A stretch of DNA of 64,000 bases from Pagrus major (GCF_040436345.1 NC_133225.1:21866040-21930039); one strand, 5' to 3'. Counted from the stretch's first letter, positions 36,316-51,090 are shown. Notes: generated by a model from the letters alone, not told the origin. Program-made: numbers and translations.

Positions 36316-39300
36316 ATGGCGTCCTCTAACAATCCCCGCAAATTTAGCGAAAAAATCGCTTTGCATAATCAGAAACAGGCGGAGGAGACCGCTGCGTTTG
36401 AAGAAGTGATGAAAGACTTGAACATCACCAGAGCCGCACGGGTAAGACCCGCTCGCCCCGGCTGTTTACATTGTGTTGCATCGCTGTTTGGCAGCTAACG
36501 AACGCTGCGGATATAAATCTGAACGTTGGGATGCTAAGTAAGCTAAAGTTAATATGATCGTCCGTAGCTGCATCAGTCCAACACCACCAAATGAGGTTTC
36601 CAGTCTGCCTGGCAGAAGCGCTATTCAGGGACATCAAGCCACTCGTGTGCTGCGTTAACTGTCTTAGCTAGGCTGCTGAGGATGTGAATAATGTGCACCT
36701 GTGCTCTGTCTGAGGCTGCTTTGAGGAGTCACTGCTGTCATTGCACTAGCAAACAAATCGTCTGACATGTCGCTTAATCACGCGTTTAAAAATATGTTCG
36801 GTAAGTCAGCTGCTTTCAACTAAAAATAAACAGGTATATCTTTAAGGGGGCTAAGTTAGCATTTGCAAGCCAATCAGATGTTAACCAGCCTTCCAGCTGT
36901 GTTTTTCTTTTCTTAACTCGTTTACCATTCAGAACTAGCTTAACGAAACCCCTTATTTTAGCTCGGCAGCATATTAGCTGACTACTTTTACATGTTTCAA
37001 AAAGCAAACGTCGGACTGGTGGAAAACAAATACAGCTCTAAAAAGAAATCCCACATGCCTCTTGTGTGCTCCTATTTATAACAGTTTAACTCAGTTATCG
37101 CACGGTCCCGTTAATCCAATAACTTTGACAACTTTCTCTCGACCGCTGTAAAAAGTTACCTCAAAAACGAGCGTTGATTATCGATTAATCTGCTGTTTAG
37201 TCTAGAGCTGAAATGATCACTCAATTAATTGATTAGTTCATTGATGGAAAAGAATGGATGATTTTGATGATTGATTAGTTATTGAAGTCATGTATTACTC
37301 TAAAGTTATGTATATTAATTAATATCTTTGGATGAGGGATTTTAATGATTAATCATTAGTCGATTGATCGTCAGAATTTAACTGAAACGGGCAAAAAATA
37401 CCTAAAAAAGCGTCTTGTTAAGAATTACTAATACTTTCTTCTCAGATATATCAAAATAAAACAAAGTGCTGATGTGAGAAATGTATTTAATGAAAACACG
37501 AGTCAATTATGATTGAAAAGATACTAAAAGACCTTTTATACAAACTGACATTATTACATTATAGCCATGTAGTAGCATCAATATGGTTGGATTTTGTTGG
37601 TGAATAGCGACAAGACGTACGCTCCGCAGTGAAAATTGAGTCATTATTTTGTGTTGCTTAGTTTATCATTCAAGTAACTTCACTTTATCTTTTTTTTTTT
37701 TTTTTACTCTCATAAAACAGCCAACACTTTTTCACCGATTATTGATTGTTCAGGCTGTCATTTAAAGAAATTCCCCAAGATTTCCAACCCTACTTTGGTT
37801 TTGTGACTACTGGACGGACGAAACGGGCAATTTTACGACTTTACTGTGGGATTTGAGACATCATGACAAGCATTCTCCATTGTTTTCTAACACTTTACAG
37901 ACGAAACAAAGACTAAAAATGATCAGTTGATTAAACGAGGATGAAAATGATATAGTTCAGTCATAGTTTACTCTATAAAATATCAGAAAATACAAAAAAA
38001 TGCCCATTACAACAACAAGTTTTTACTTGAAACGTGACTGAAACAGTTAATCAATTATAAAAAAATTGTTGCCAATTCATTTTCTGGTTATCAACTAATC
38101 AACACATCGTTTCAGCTCTAATAACCCAAAAAAAGAAAAGAGGAAAGGTTTTTTTGCCAGGAATCGTTTTGGTCTAATTGTTGGCTGTATTGCTGGAAAT
38201 GATGCTCACATGCTGCATCAGTGTAAACCCGAGCTGTACTGTCATTTACTGCAGGGAAATATAATTAATTGGTCAGTCTTGTGGTCTCTGCCAGATTTCT
38301 TTTTGTTGCCATCCAAACATCGATCCATTGCATCTGTTCCGATCATTATCAGTCTGACTTCTGTTCATTCCTAGTGTAAGAGGACTTGCATCACAGTGTT
38401 TCTGTAATTACATGCATCAGTTTTGTGACTGGTTTTGTATGAAGACATGTGGCTAATGTAATCACTAGGTGTGTTACATGTAAAGACTCTAATTACACCA
38501 GCTGTCAGTCAGGTGTCAGCTGATGTGATTTTTCTTTGCTATGAGAGATGTCGTCTGCCTCCTAATTGTCCATGAAGCAGACAATCTGCCTGTCTCATCA
38601 TGTGTCATCTGTCACTTAATGGATTCATCCATCTTTCACGTCACCACTGTGGACTGGCAGGCATCATTCACTTTTTAGCATCACTTTTTTGTGAATCAGA
38701 TCAATCATTCACTCATGCTTTCATGCAATTTTACTTTGCACAGTTGCAGTTACAGAAGACCCAGTATTTGCAACTAGGGCAGAATCGTGGACAGTACTAT
38801 GGAGGCTCACTGCCCAATGTCAATCAGATTGGAAATGGCAACATTGACCTGCCTTTTCAGGTGAGCCCTTAGCCTCTCTCGGCTGGTAAATCAATGGTTT
38901 GTGCTCGACCGGTGTACCTTTCTTAGCTGTTGGTGATGTTATTGGACATACAAAGGTTGCAGTTATCTGTTGTATTGGTGAAAGATTGGCTCAAAACAGA
39001 TAATTCCACTTTTTTTAAAAAAAGAATTGAAGAAAGTCTGCAGGCTTAGTTCATCCTATGAAGGCTGAAAAATGACCTGCTGGTCAGAGCTGCACAGTCC
39101 AACCAGGTTCATCATGGTTCAGGAGCGAAAGGAAGCCAGAAGTGTGTAATACAAGATGTACCAGTTCTACCCTGCAGTGTAATTTGGTTCCTAAATTTTA
39201 AACTATATCATTGCTTGTCATGGCTTTCCATCTTAAAATACATTTGCCAACTCGAGCATCAGTATGGGGGGCCCATGGCTTGACTCATTTTGAAATGAAC

Positions 39301-42300
39301 ACATTTACACCATTAATCCTAAGACATTTTAGTTTTGCTGTGTAAGTACGCTGTTTTTGCTGGCCTCATTCACCCGATGTGTTCACTCCAGAACTCGGTG
39401 CTGGATACCAGTCGAACAACCAGGCACCACGGGCTGGTGGAGCGAGTTTACCGTGACCGGAACCGCATCACGTCTCCTCACCGCCGGCTGCTGTCAGTCG
39501 ACAAACATGGACGCCAGATATCCTTTTTTGGTCACGGAAGCATGTTATGTTGAGGATGTTTTGACTGCATTCATTGTAGCTTTTAGGCTTGAGAGGCTGC
39601 TTGAACATTGTTCTGACAACTTCCACCTTCATCTGTTGTTGTAATTAATTTAGCATGTTTAGAGACGTAACACTGAGTAGGTTTGAACAGTGTCAACACA
39701 GTTTTCATCTGATCTACTGCTCCTCGAGTGTTGCTATAATTGACTGGGAACCCAAAATGCTCTAAACAGAAATACAAAACCAGAAAGACAGACTTGAACT
39801 GATTTGTGCTCCGAGATCCAGATATATGGCTTTTCATTCAGCCATAAAATGATGCTAGATGTACAGTCTGGGCAAACGTGACTAGCATGTTTTAGCTAAC
39901 AGTCAGTAACCAACAAACTGCCAAAGCTTTCCATGAGAAACTTACACTTTTATGAGTTGAAACATAGTCTGTAGTTAGCACATATTACACTAAGTGCAGT
40001 CTCTGAACCCATCTACTATTGTCTGATGACAGTTTGGCCACTGTCAGTGTTTTGGAGATGCTGGTGTAGCCAACTTATATCCAGACCAAGACTTCCTCTT
40101 CCCTCTGCCGGTTGTTGTTTACAACCCCATTTGCAACATGATACGTGAGATGAACTATTGACGTCGTCAGCAAACGATAGCCGATGGGTTCCAGCTACAT
40201 GCTGCCCAGTGTGATCTGCCTCTTTTGCACTCCACACGGACTGTTTACCTGCATGCAACCAAAGCCTGCTCAAACGAAGTTGGCCAATACTACTGGGACT
40301 ACAAACTGACTACAAATAGAAACCAATGCTTCCAAAACCCAAATCTTATCCCTTGCCTCCAGATTCTTCATTCAAATGCAGATGTATGTTTATAGGGATG
40401 ACACTAAATACACCCTTTAGCTGAAACCAAGTCATGTCCCAAATTCATTTTTAAGAAATGAATTGTTTTTTTCACGACACATATGCACAGAGCCTGATAC
40501 TGAATTATACAAAGCAATAGACTCTATTATTACACTTCTGTTGAGATTATTCTTAGAACTGTATCTCGCCATTCAATAACAAGACACTGACTGAAGCCCT
40601 TTTCAAAGTAGTTGGATCCCAATAACACTTGTGTGCGGTCATTTATTATGTATCAGGTCTATTAGGTTGAATTAACCAACAGGCTTGAAACTATGGATTA
40701 GCTGAGACCTATTTTTCATCCCCTGTGCTTTATTAGCCTTAACTAGATTCACATTGACAGCTGTCCTTACAGCTCAGTTTACCTCTCCCCACCGCCAGAC
40801 ACTAGCTGGAGAAGGTAAGCCACCGCCCCTTGTAAATTTGCCAAAACAATGAGTAAGAGAGTGAACCAAAAAATTAAATTACGTGACTCACTGTTGGTGC
40901 AAGGTTGCCAAACTCAGCCAAAACAAAGAAGGCTGTATGAAGGCAAATAAAGGTCTGTAACTGAATGTGATTCTTGATGGATGTGATGCTATACATTTGG
41001 CTCTCTACCAGTTTTGGGGATTTGGCAGTGGTTTTGCTGACATCTCATCTTTCTAACACATACAGGACAAATTCGGACTCTGCCTTACACCAGAGCGCCA
41101 TGAATCCGAAGCCCCAGGAGGTGTTTGCAGGGGGATCACAGGAGCTGCAGCCTAAGCGAGGTAATGGAAGATCCAGTTACAAAGACACAGAGACACTTTT
41201 ATTTATTAATGTGCAAGTGTACTAATGCAGGCGGCAAACCTTAAATGACATAAAAGGGTCGATGTCACAAAGAAGAAGATGTAGACTGTTGATGAAATAT
41301 TTATGGAGTAAATGGATACTGATCTCTGGCAGAGGAATGCTTCAGCATGTTGATGGAGTGCTCAGTCGGCTGTGGAGAAGTAACATCTCGGAGGGGAGCT
41401 GAGTCAGGATGATCTAGAGAGAAGGATCAATAATTCACTGATTATCCATGGATTTTGTCTTTTTATGTGTGAGGCTGTGATATAATGAAGCCAACACTGG
41501 CTGGCATCCCCTCAGTCTGTCTGTCTGCTGGTCGCCTTGCTATTTTTAGACTCCCAGGAATCTGGTGCACACAGCACTATATCCTGCTTGACTGGCTCGG
41601 ATATTGATGACTCATTTCTTGCACATTTGAATTGTTATTTATTTTGTTATAGCAAGCAACTGTGTCTTGCTGTTTCACTAATTAGTACTGCTGCTAACAG
41701 TGCCTGGGACGGAGAATTCAGAGTCGAATGCAGACAACAAGGATGCGCAGGATCAGTTGTGGGATGACAAGAAGGTACTGATGGGAGAAGGGAAGGCCGA
41801 CACTTGTACACTTGTTGTGATACATGTAAAGCACTTCAGAGTTGTGGCTCATGATAATGTTTTCTCCTTAGGATGATTCATCAAAGGCCAACACATGCGA
41901 TGTTCCTGGAATCAAGTGAGTCATTTTAGTATATTATTTTATTATAAGTAGTAGTAATAGTGGTATTTACAGTGAAACACTACAGGAGTATCGCAGCCTG
42001 TTAGTCACACAAATATGTTATGTTTTAAGTGCAAGAGACAAGACAGCTGGTCTAGGTACACTGGAAATGTGTAAGAAAGGCAATAAAACATGTCACCTCG
42101 AGTCTTTCAGGAAATGGTTATTATGGTGGTGATGGCAAAATTGATAAACATCCCAAAAGGCAACGTTATACCTCTTACACACCGGACCAAAAACCGACAT
42201 CATCTAACCCGCTAAGCCTTCAATGGGAAAGGGAACAATTGGCATTCAGTCCTGAGTCAGACGACTCTGCAGTAGTCACGGGTGTTTATTGGCTTCAGTT

Positions 42301-45300
42301 CTGATGGGCAGTGACAGGAACACACAACATCAGGGTGCAACACGCTAATTTTTGCCCCTTTTGCTGTGACACAGGTTGAAGTCAAGGACGCCGTGCTTGA
42401 AAATCGTTCAGTCTGCATTGAGTTTGAAAGATAGACCGCAGTTAAAGATGAAAAACAACCCCTGTTGCCTTGTCACTGGCACCTATGTCACTTCCCGATC
42501 CTTGCCAGCTGCCTGATCGGTGCTGCACATGTAAAACCCTCAACAGAGATGAGAAAGAAGCGAGATGTTTCACTCATTAGCCACTTCGATCATCCCCCCC
42601 TGGTTTGATAGGTTGGAACATAGTGATCACAGTATGTCATAGAAAAACTCAGCTGCAAGGTGATATGACAGTAGCTTTCCTCACATCTGATCCAACTTGT
42701 GTCTTTTAGTATATTCCCATCACCAGACCAGGAGTTGAACCCGTCCGTGCTCCCAGCTGCACACAACACCGGTGGTTCACTTCCTGATCTGACCAACATC
42801 CAGTTCCCTCCTCCACTTTCCACTCCGCTGGACCCCGAGGACACCGTGGCCTTCCCCTCCCTCAGCTCGTCCAACAGCACGGGCAGCCTGACCACCAACC
42901 TCACCCACCTGGGCATCAGCGCTGCCAGCCATGGTAATAATACTATTTGAAAGCACTAAAACTGTATGTACATCAGGTGAATGTTGAAGAGCTTTCATGT
43001 GCCGTATTATTTGCTTCCTCGCTAGGGATCTCCACTTCCTCTCAGCCCACCATGACTGTAACGGCACAGCGCCGGCAACCACCCGTGGTGCCGCTCACAC
43101 TCACCTCTGACCTCCATCTCCAACAGTCCCCACAGCAGCTTTCACCCACCCTCTCCTCACCTGTTAACATCACACAGGTAAGGCTCTGCTCTGCTCAACC
43201 AACGCAAGAGAGACTAATAAACAAAAGCCTATTTTGTCACAGGTAACTAGCCTAAACAGAGTCCGTGTTCGTCTTTTCTCAGGCCTTGTCAACAGAGCCA
43301 CTGACGCTGGAGCAGCAGCTCTCCCAGTACCCCCTGTTCAACCAGCTGACGGCTCAGGCCCAGGCTCAGCTGCTCAGTGACCTCCAGAAGCAGCAGCAGG
43401 CCCTGTCGCAGGGCATCCAGCTCATCACCTTGCCAACTCTGGCCTCCCCTGGTACAGCCACTGCCAGCAGCCCTTCCCCAGACAGCCAGAGCCAGACCAC
43501 CGCCAGCATCAGCATCAGCTCGGTGAGTGACCAGGAAGTCTAGTCAGACGCAGGGATAACAGTCAATTTGATGAAATGACAGGGACCATTTTACTTTTTC
43601 TGAAGCGTCAGTTTTCTACCTGCTTGTGCTGAAACTTCTTCAACTGCCCAGAATACATCCCAGTAAATATCTTGACATCCTTTTACTGGCTTACTACTTG
43701 GCTTTGACACTGATTAGCCATTATGTAGAATAATCCACTTTATTAGGAAGAACGTTTCTGTACTCTGGACTACCAGACAATTATGCCTGAAATGTATTAC
43801 TTTTGTTATATTCAGGTTTTTGCTTGCAGGTTCTTTTAAAACTGACAAAATCTTCCTACTATTTGGCACTTTTTTTGTGAGGGTCAGGGCATTTTTTGGA
43901 TGTAGTTGGTTGAATGTGTGTGCACATTTAAAGCGAGAAATTGGCTGATGTAAGCTTATAAGATACAGAAATACACTTTCGACTGTTCTCTATGAACCAG
44001 CAAGTACTTAAACATTTTACTCAAGTAGTGCCAGATGTTACTATTCCAGAAAAATGACATTTTCCAGTAGTGTAGACGAACCAGCCAGCAACAGTTTATC
44101 GGGTGTTAATTGGTGATATTTCCTTCCTGTACACATGAAACCCAGTGAGCAGATCCGAGGCTCATCTTACATCCCATCCTTTGAGATTTGTGTGTGACAG
44201 GCATGAAGCTTAGTGCTAGCTAACCCTCTTCCCTCCAACAGTACCGCAATCAGACTGGCTCACCAGCCACTCAGTCTCCAACCTCCCCAGTCTCCAATCA
44301 AGGCTTCTCCCCCGGCGGCTCGCCTCAAGTAAGGGCCCACCCACCGAGCTAGCTGCTGTTTGGGGAAGGGCTTTGCGCCTGGGGGAAAGCTAATTGTAGA
44401 TGAGATAGGCTGCTTGTCATTCTCTGTATCAGCAGTTAACCTCTCATGGTGTCAACAGCTGCATAACTCATTTCTTCATCACCGCTGTCACTGTTCACTG
44501 TGTGCATGACAACACGCCGATAGTTTGCTGACGGAGGCCCTGACAGATTGTTGTCTTAAAATATCTATAACATCTTTTTAGAATGCAGCAAACAGACACT
44601 TGTCTGATGTGGATGAGCTGCACTTTCATGAAGAGGACTCTGGTTGTTTGCTCCTGTTTCGAGCTCACATGAATAGACAAACAGACTTATAATGTTCTCT
44701 CTGGTTATTACAGAAAAATAATATTACACAATACATTTTGAGTAATTTTCATAATTGATTATACTCGCATTAAAATATTATTGAGTACAGTATTTGCCAA
44801 AAAAGATCTGATGTAAGAATAGGGTCCACAATTAACACCAAAGGGAAAATGTGGGTTTGAATTGGGGATAACCTGCCTAAATGCACAAGTGGTGCAACAT
44901 TGCATAGCTTGTACTGCACAATTGAATAAACTAATACTTGCGTCCAAATAGACTACTCGAATACTAGAGTACACATGCCCATCCCTAATTCCTAAATGCC
45001 AATCGACAGGACATCTTTTGACAAATTGGTATTATGCTCTTGCCCGTAAACTGTTTATTTTGGGCTACTGTGAGACTTAATTATCATCCGTCAGAGTTTT
45101 TAATGACATTTTGTCTTTCGTGAGTCAAGAACTCTCATTAGAGCTAAACTCTGCCTACACAGACTAAATATATCACTCTCTGCTGTGGAAAAGTCATCAG
45201 GCTTTATCATGTTTTCAGTAAAATATTTGGCAGAAAGGCAAAGTCAGCTGCAAGAACTTTGTGTTTAGTGTTTTTCAAGGTGCACTTCATGGGAAACGGC

Positions 45301-48300
45301 CAGAAGCAAAAACTGAAAATTTCATAGTTCTACTAGAGGTCATAAACTCTACAGGGAACTTTTTATGATGAGAATGAGCTAAGTAATATGGTCTATCAAA
45401 AGGAAATCAAAAAGGGAGAAAGCAGATTTTAAAGACACTGGTCAAATATAAATCTAAATTCTGGGCTTTCTTACACTGAATAAGTCGTCTCTGGTGCATC
45501 TGTGACTCAAGAAATGATGTTAGAAACGGTTTGACTGGGACTTCACCACTAAAGAAAATGCCACAAAATTCTAGTGCTTTTCGCATCGCATAAAACTGTT
45601 AAAGGGAAATTCCAGTATTTGTCAACCTCGACGCTGTTCTCATACTTTTTGTCAATTGTGTCAATGACATTTAACCCCCATTGTAGAGATTTAAGACCTA
45701 ACAATGAGAAATGTTTCCCAAAAAAACGTAATCATTTTATCAAAATAAAATGTGAATACTGGCATGAGAAAATGTATTTAATTAGAAAATAGTGATGCAA
45801 CAATATGGAAATTCTCACCCAATTCCGATGTATAAAATAACAATTTGGCCAGTAAACGATATTTTATTTATTTTTATTATTTGTTGTTATTATTAACTCC
45901 CTTTTGTTATAAATGAATAACTAAAAACTGTTTTAAAGCCATTCAGGCCTTCATCACACGTCCCTGTGAATGAGCACAAATTAAATCCTGCAAATTTATA
46001 AAACAACATTCAATATAATCTTCGTTACCATGAAAACAGAAAAAATAACTGCTTCAAAGGCATTTTTAGCCTGCTATAAAACTACATACTCAATGAGAAG
46101 AAAGTTTTAGTACCAAGATAAACATTCTCTTTAGAAAAAGTAGTAAATAGAAAAAACCATCAAGTTCCTGTGATGCCCTCCTACTTGCTTTTGGCTGATG
46201 GTTTTTAAATGGAAAAACATTTAACATACTTCATTTATTCTAAACGATTAACCAGCACTCTATTGTTAAGGCCGCCAACTATCAAAGAAAGAAATTGATT
46301 AAAATTTGCATCTGTAGATCCAATACAGCAGGCAGTTACGTAGAAACGTGTTGATGATTTCTGTGTAATTGAAGCTGTTTGGAAGCTCATACTGGAGTCC
46401 ACGTGGGTTAAGAGTTTTCTTTATCAGTAGTCATAAGAGACAAAAATATCAGAATATCACTCATGTTGATGAAAACCAGAATTCTCCTTTCTCTGTTTGT
46501 GTCATAGTGAACAGGGCTGCTGCAGTCAACACATCACTGCAACCACGTCATGTCCATACTGTCATTTCATGTCTTAGTTTTTTGGATTTTTTTTTTTTTT
46601 TTTGTCATGACGAAATAATTAGATGTCTGCCAAATTAAATTAAAGAACATAATTTTTTTCTCCTCTTTTTGACTCTGAACTGCCTCAGCCCTCGTCATGA
46701 GAACCATTTGCTTTGGTCACCGCTCTGACCCACAGCTGTGTGATTTTGTGTTTCGCTTGTGTTTTCTGTTATTCCATCGCTGAAATGTCTGCTTGTGGGC
46801 GCGGATAACTTGCCTTCTGGCTGATTTTGTTCTTTTAAGTGTATCTGCTTCCTTTACATGTGCACTGACTTTTTTATGGCTTCTTTTTCTTCCCCCAGCA
46901 CATCCCTGTGGTGGGCAGCATATTCGGTGACTCCTTCTACGATCAGCAGTTGGCATTGAGGCAGACCAATGCCCTCTCTCACCAGGTGAACACACACACA
47001 CAATACACAGAAATGACAGAAATGTGCTCCTCAGACAGTCCCTGACTTTATGCTGGGTTACATCTCTGTACCTTTTTAGCTGGAGCAGTTCAACATGATC
47101 GAAAACCCCATCAGCTCCACCAGCCTTTACAACCAGTGCTCCACCCTCAACTACACGCAGGCAGCCATGATGGGCCTCACCGGGAGCAGCCTACAGGACT
47201 CGCAGCAGCTCGGCTACAGTAACCATGGCAACATCCCCAACATCATCCTAACAGGTAGCCACACCGTGAACGTCCATCAGATACACTTTTACATTATTAC
47301 ACTCATGTCGGCTTTTAGCTGTATCATACACATTATTTTTTGGTTGTTTTTTTGCCAATAATATGCAGATAATGTTGAGTTTCACTGCTTTGACAGGGTG
47401 AAATTAGCCTCTAGTCTCTTCTCCTTCAAGCACAAGCAAAGCTCTTGTTTAGGGAAGTCAAGAACGTGCTTCAAATAACTTTTTTTAGTTACGCTAATCA
47501 CTGAATTATTTCATCTCGAGATAACAAAGCTAGTTTTCTAATGATAGCGGGTTAATTTGTGTACATTTCTCTATCAAAATAATGAACTTGTGCTCTGGAG
47601 ATCGCAACACAAACGCATGTGCTAACTAGATTAAGATTAGGAATTTTTTTGATATCGCAAAAGAAAATGCTGCGATACCATCGCGGGACTGTGACGGTTA
47701 TTTTGCCCGTTAAGTTCGTGGATCTAACGTGGGAAATCAGTATAAATGCATTCTGCTCTCTCTCCTTGTCATTGTATTGTTCTGTTTAAACAGCAGAGGG
47801 TGCAATCATACTGCTTAAGAAGACCAGACCCCTGTTATTATCGGTCACACCTGAGCTCTCATAAGACCCGCCCTACTCCACCTCTGATTGGTTGGGTTCA
47901 TTGGTTGCGTTCTCTATGCCGGAACACCCCCGCTCACACAGTAGCTCTGGTAATGTCTGTTTTCGGCAGTGTTTGAACTGTAGTAACACTCCGGCCTCTT
48001 TACACCATCCTTTTAGGCTTCTCTCCTGCTCCTGTCAGGATCACTCATCCTCCGGAGCCGCTCGTGTAGTGTCTCTAGACTCGTCAGATGGAGCAAACAG
48101 GCCGGCTGTCCGCATGGCGGGCTGCCACTGGGCTGCTTCACCTAATGAGCCCAGAGACACTACAGCTGTGACAGCCAGTCGGTGTGTTTACCGGCAGGGA
48201 ATCTCAGTTCGCAATCTGCTGCATCAGCTCAACCGCTGGTTGTTTGTTTTCACAAACCAACTACATGAAAAACATGATGTCAACTCACTGACACCAGACA

Positions 48301-48794
48301 ACCACTGAATTATCAGGGAAGAATAACGTGTCAGTTACACTGACAGAGATTTTCGTGGCCCTGGTCGTTCGCTGAACAACTAGAGTGAGACATCGGCTGA
48401 GTGCCTGTTCTTGGCTGTCCTCCTGTGCCACACCCCTGCGGGTGCCCTGGTAGTCTAATGTACAACTGTGCATGTCGTGATAAATATCATATCAAGAATT
48501 ATTTATCCTGACAATATCGTACCAAGAGTTTTTGGTATTGTATGTCAGTACTCACTTGTTTCTCTGATGTCACGTATCTCAGTCACAGGGGAGTCTCCGC
48601 CGAGCCTCTCCAAAGAGCTGACTAACTCTCTGGCGGGTGTCGGTGACGTCAGCTTCGATGCAGACTCTCAGTTTCCTCTGGACGAGCTGAAGATCGACCC
48701 GCTCACGCTGGACGGACTGCACATGCTCAACGACCCCGATATGGTGCTGGCAGACCCTGCCACCGAGGACACGTTCAGGATGGACAGGCTGTAA
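36316..48794 (+). CDS. crtc1: CREB-regulated transcription coactivator 1, complete
   Basis: A cAMP- and calcium-responsive coactivator that shuttles to the nucleus and binds the CREB bZIP domain. Fourteen coding exons: 36316-36441, 38744-38860, 39392-39517, 40753-40814, 41066-41160, 41701-41774, 41872-41915, 42710-42933, 43026-43177, 43283-43522, 44242-44328, 46899-46985, 47080-47254, 48583-48794. They total 1821 nt (606 aa; human 634) with continuous phase. The CREB-binding domain is at 1-42 ([20 protein letters not shown]). A SIK-type phosphorylation and 14-3-3 site lies around Ser147 ([11 protein letters not shown]). A glutamine-rich middle spans about 341-420. PNIILT near 532-537 resembles a calcineurin PxIxIT motif. 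The C-terminal activation domain (537-606) ends [13 protein letters not shown]. Intron 3 appears to be U12-type AT-AC. Teleosts can have two crtc1 copies; which one this is cannot be decided here. Confidence 0.95.
37203..38120. mobile_element. hAT-like element in crtc1 intron 1
   Basis: The ends TAGAGCTGAAATGATCACTC and (reverse complement of the right end) TAGAGCTGAAACGATGTGTT are inverted copies, followed by ATTAATTGATTAG-type repeats on both sides. This 'TAGAGCTGAAACGAT' end is a familiar fish hAT-like repeat. About 918 bases; no coding frame was seen. A related GGGGCTGTAACTAACAATCA fragment occurs near 32797. Confidence 0.6.
39518..40752 (+). other. crtc1: Probable U12-type AT-AC intron of crtc1
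   Basis: The intron starts ATATCCTTTT immediately after ...GGACGCCAG (codons GRQ), which is the minor-spliceosome 5' consensus ATATCCTT. It ends ...GCCTTAACTAGATTCAC before ATTGACAGCTGTCC (codons IDSC). The CCTTAAC core fits the U12 branch-point consensus, with the branch A 10 bases before the 3' AC. No GT donor near the exon end keeps the conserved protein in frame. Flanking exon phases (0/0) and protein similarity to mammalian CRTC1 (HGRQ then DSCPY) fix both ends. Confidence 0.85.
47640..48545. mobile_element. Probable transposon-derived block in crtc1 intron 13
   Basis: A 0.9-kb stretch between the last two exons is more GC-rich than its surroundings. It begins with GATATCGCAAAAGAAAATGC and ends near TGACAATATCGTACCAAGAG, wording typical of hAT-like fish repeats with cgatat ends. 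Exact ends and duplications were not found. The open frame inside (47892-48308) resembles no known protein and is not called as a gene. Confidence 0.35.
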
Positions 48795-51090
48795 TGCGAG
48801 AAGCTGACTATGGCCGAGAACAAGAAGAAAAAAAACACACTAACTTGTGAATGGAGAGAATCAAAGGGCAGGATGAACCCTCTCCCTCGTTGCATGGCCG
48901 TCCAGCTGTCCGACCTCGCCCTCGACTCCGTGAAGCCCTTTGAAACGATGCGCCACCAAAAGACAACAGGGAAAAAGACATCCAGTGGCTTGCAGGGGAA
49001 TGGCCTTGCTGTCGTTTTGAATGAGATTGGTCGCTCAGCGCTTTCGCTAGCCTGCTGTGTTTACAGTGTACCATTACATGCCACATATATTCCAAAAAAA
49101 CGCACATTTGACTTTTTTTTTTCTTTTCATATCCACTTTAATATTTGTTTTGTTGATATTTGCTCGTAGCAGGAAGCTGCTAGGACATTGGGCTAAACCG
49201 TTCCCGTTATAACGGCTGTGCTTAAAAAAAAAAACAAAAAAAGAAAAATACCACCACAGCCGGTTTGCTTGTACCCTGCAATCAAATGATCGGTTTTCCC
49301 ATCATGCCGTAACGGCTTTCTATTTCACACTCAAAGCTTTATTTTTGACAACCAAATGTTCTTTTCATCATGTACTGTATGTGTTGATGCTTTATGTATT
49401 TATATGTTCTATTTATTTATTTAGTTAAAGATTTTATATTCCATTTCATAATTTAAATTTGATGCCAAAATGCTCTCTGTAGGCATAGTGTAAAATTGCA
49501 CTGATGTAATTTGTGTCTATTTATTGATTACTAACATATTTATATATGTGTTTGTTAAGCTACTTGGTTAATGAAGGAGTGCAAAACCTCCCCATAGTTG
49601 CTCTTGTGTGTGTTCGATGTGCCATTTTCTGACGTAGGACGTGGTAGACGTTGCCATGCTGCAGCCCAGCGGTCAAATCAAAATATCCTAGTTTTTAGCA
49701 CAGCTCCAGGAAATGCTGCATGCTCCAGAAATGGGTTGGTTTTACGCCACTTGAATTAACTTTTTCTGAGAAAATCATCAGGTATTTCTATTAAAGTAGA
49801 AAGCAAGACAAAACACGTCCAAATTAATTTTCTGCCAGTGAAAAGCCAATATATATATCCAGACTGAGCTTCTTTTCGGTGAAGGAAGCCGTCTGTTTTT
49901 AAACACTAAAATCTTAAATCTTTTTAAGTCGTCACTGTGAAATCACCTGATTTTGCCTTACATGAGTATTCTACTGTTCTACTTAAGTGTCTAACGTGAC
50001 AACGTATTTTCGTAACTTATTGTAACATTTTCTTGTATTTCAGAGGAACTTAACTTTTGGTCAGTGATATTTGTGGTTATGTTGTGTAAGGTTTGACAAA
50101 TCAATGTACTGTATTTTGTATCGGTACAGTTTATAGCCAAATTGTTGATGTTTTTAAAGTGGGGCTTAAAAACAAAACAAAAAAAATCAAAAGGACGGGT
50201 GTGAGGTGTTTTTAGAAGGAGTGCAATTATGGGGAGGCTTTTTGCTCCTTGACAGGGAAGCTCTCACAAAAAATGCTATTGAGCTTTGCCACACAGGTCA
50301 TCAATGACAAAAATAAGGATTTTAATAGTCAATTGTTGGATATTCAACAGTATGGAAGCCTCCAAATGGATGTTTTGATAAGATGCAAACTTGCAGAGTA
50401 TTTTTTATTGTAGAAGGTTTGTTTACTCCACTTAGTAAACTGGAAGAAGTACGTAAAGGTTTAAGAAAGAATAGAATTGTATTTTTATTTTTGTTATTGT
50501 ATGCAGTTTTCTCAGAGATCGCTCCTGATCTGTTCAGTGTCACAAACAAACAAAAATGGTCACAATAGCAATCAGGGATGTAGTGGAGTCTAGAATTGTT
50601 TACGCCACCTTTTCAAAACGAAAAATGTTTACACAAGTTTCATCTGAAAAATGTACATATTGATATCATCTCCAGCTACATCCATGACGCGGTCTCTTTT
50701 GCCAAAATATGTACAACAAATTGTCAAATTTTAAAACGTCAGAGTTCAATCTGCCTTGGCCTTTTGTCAGAGTTTCCCTGAGAGGTGTTTGTAGGTCTGT
50801 GGGATCATGTTTGGTATATTGTAATGTTCATGTACAGACGTGCTAATCATTTACTCACCTAAAGCGCTGTTGGGAAGATTTTCCAACCCCCTTCCTCCTC
50901 TCCTCCTCTCTCTCTCCCCCCCCCCTCCCATAAAGGAATCACGTTTGGTTTACTGCACACCTCCACAGCTGTACGATTTGTTTCAGTTCAAGTGTTTATT
51001 TGTCCGCTGTAAATCTTCCCATCAAATGTTTTGTTTGCCTTCAACAGATCTGTGATTCCTATGCAAATGAGACAAAATAACGACCCTTAA

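Noticed and set aside
47892-48308. 138-codon frame in crtc1 intron 13
   Set aside because: No recognisable family, no conserved start context, and it sits in a probable transposon-derived block.
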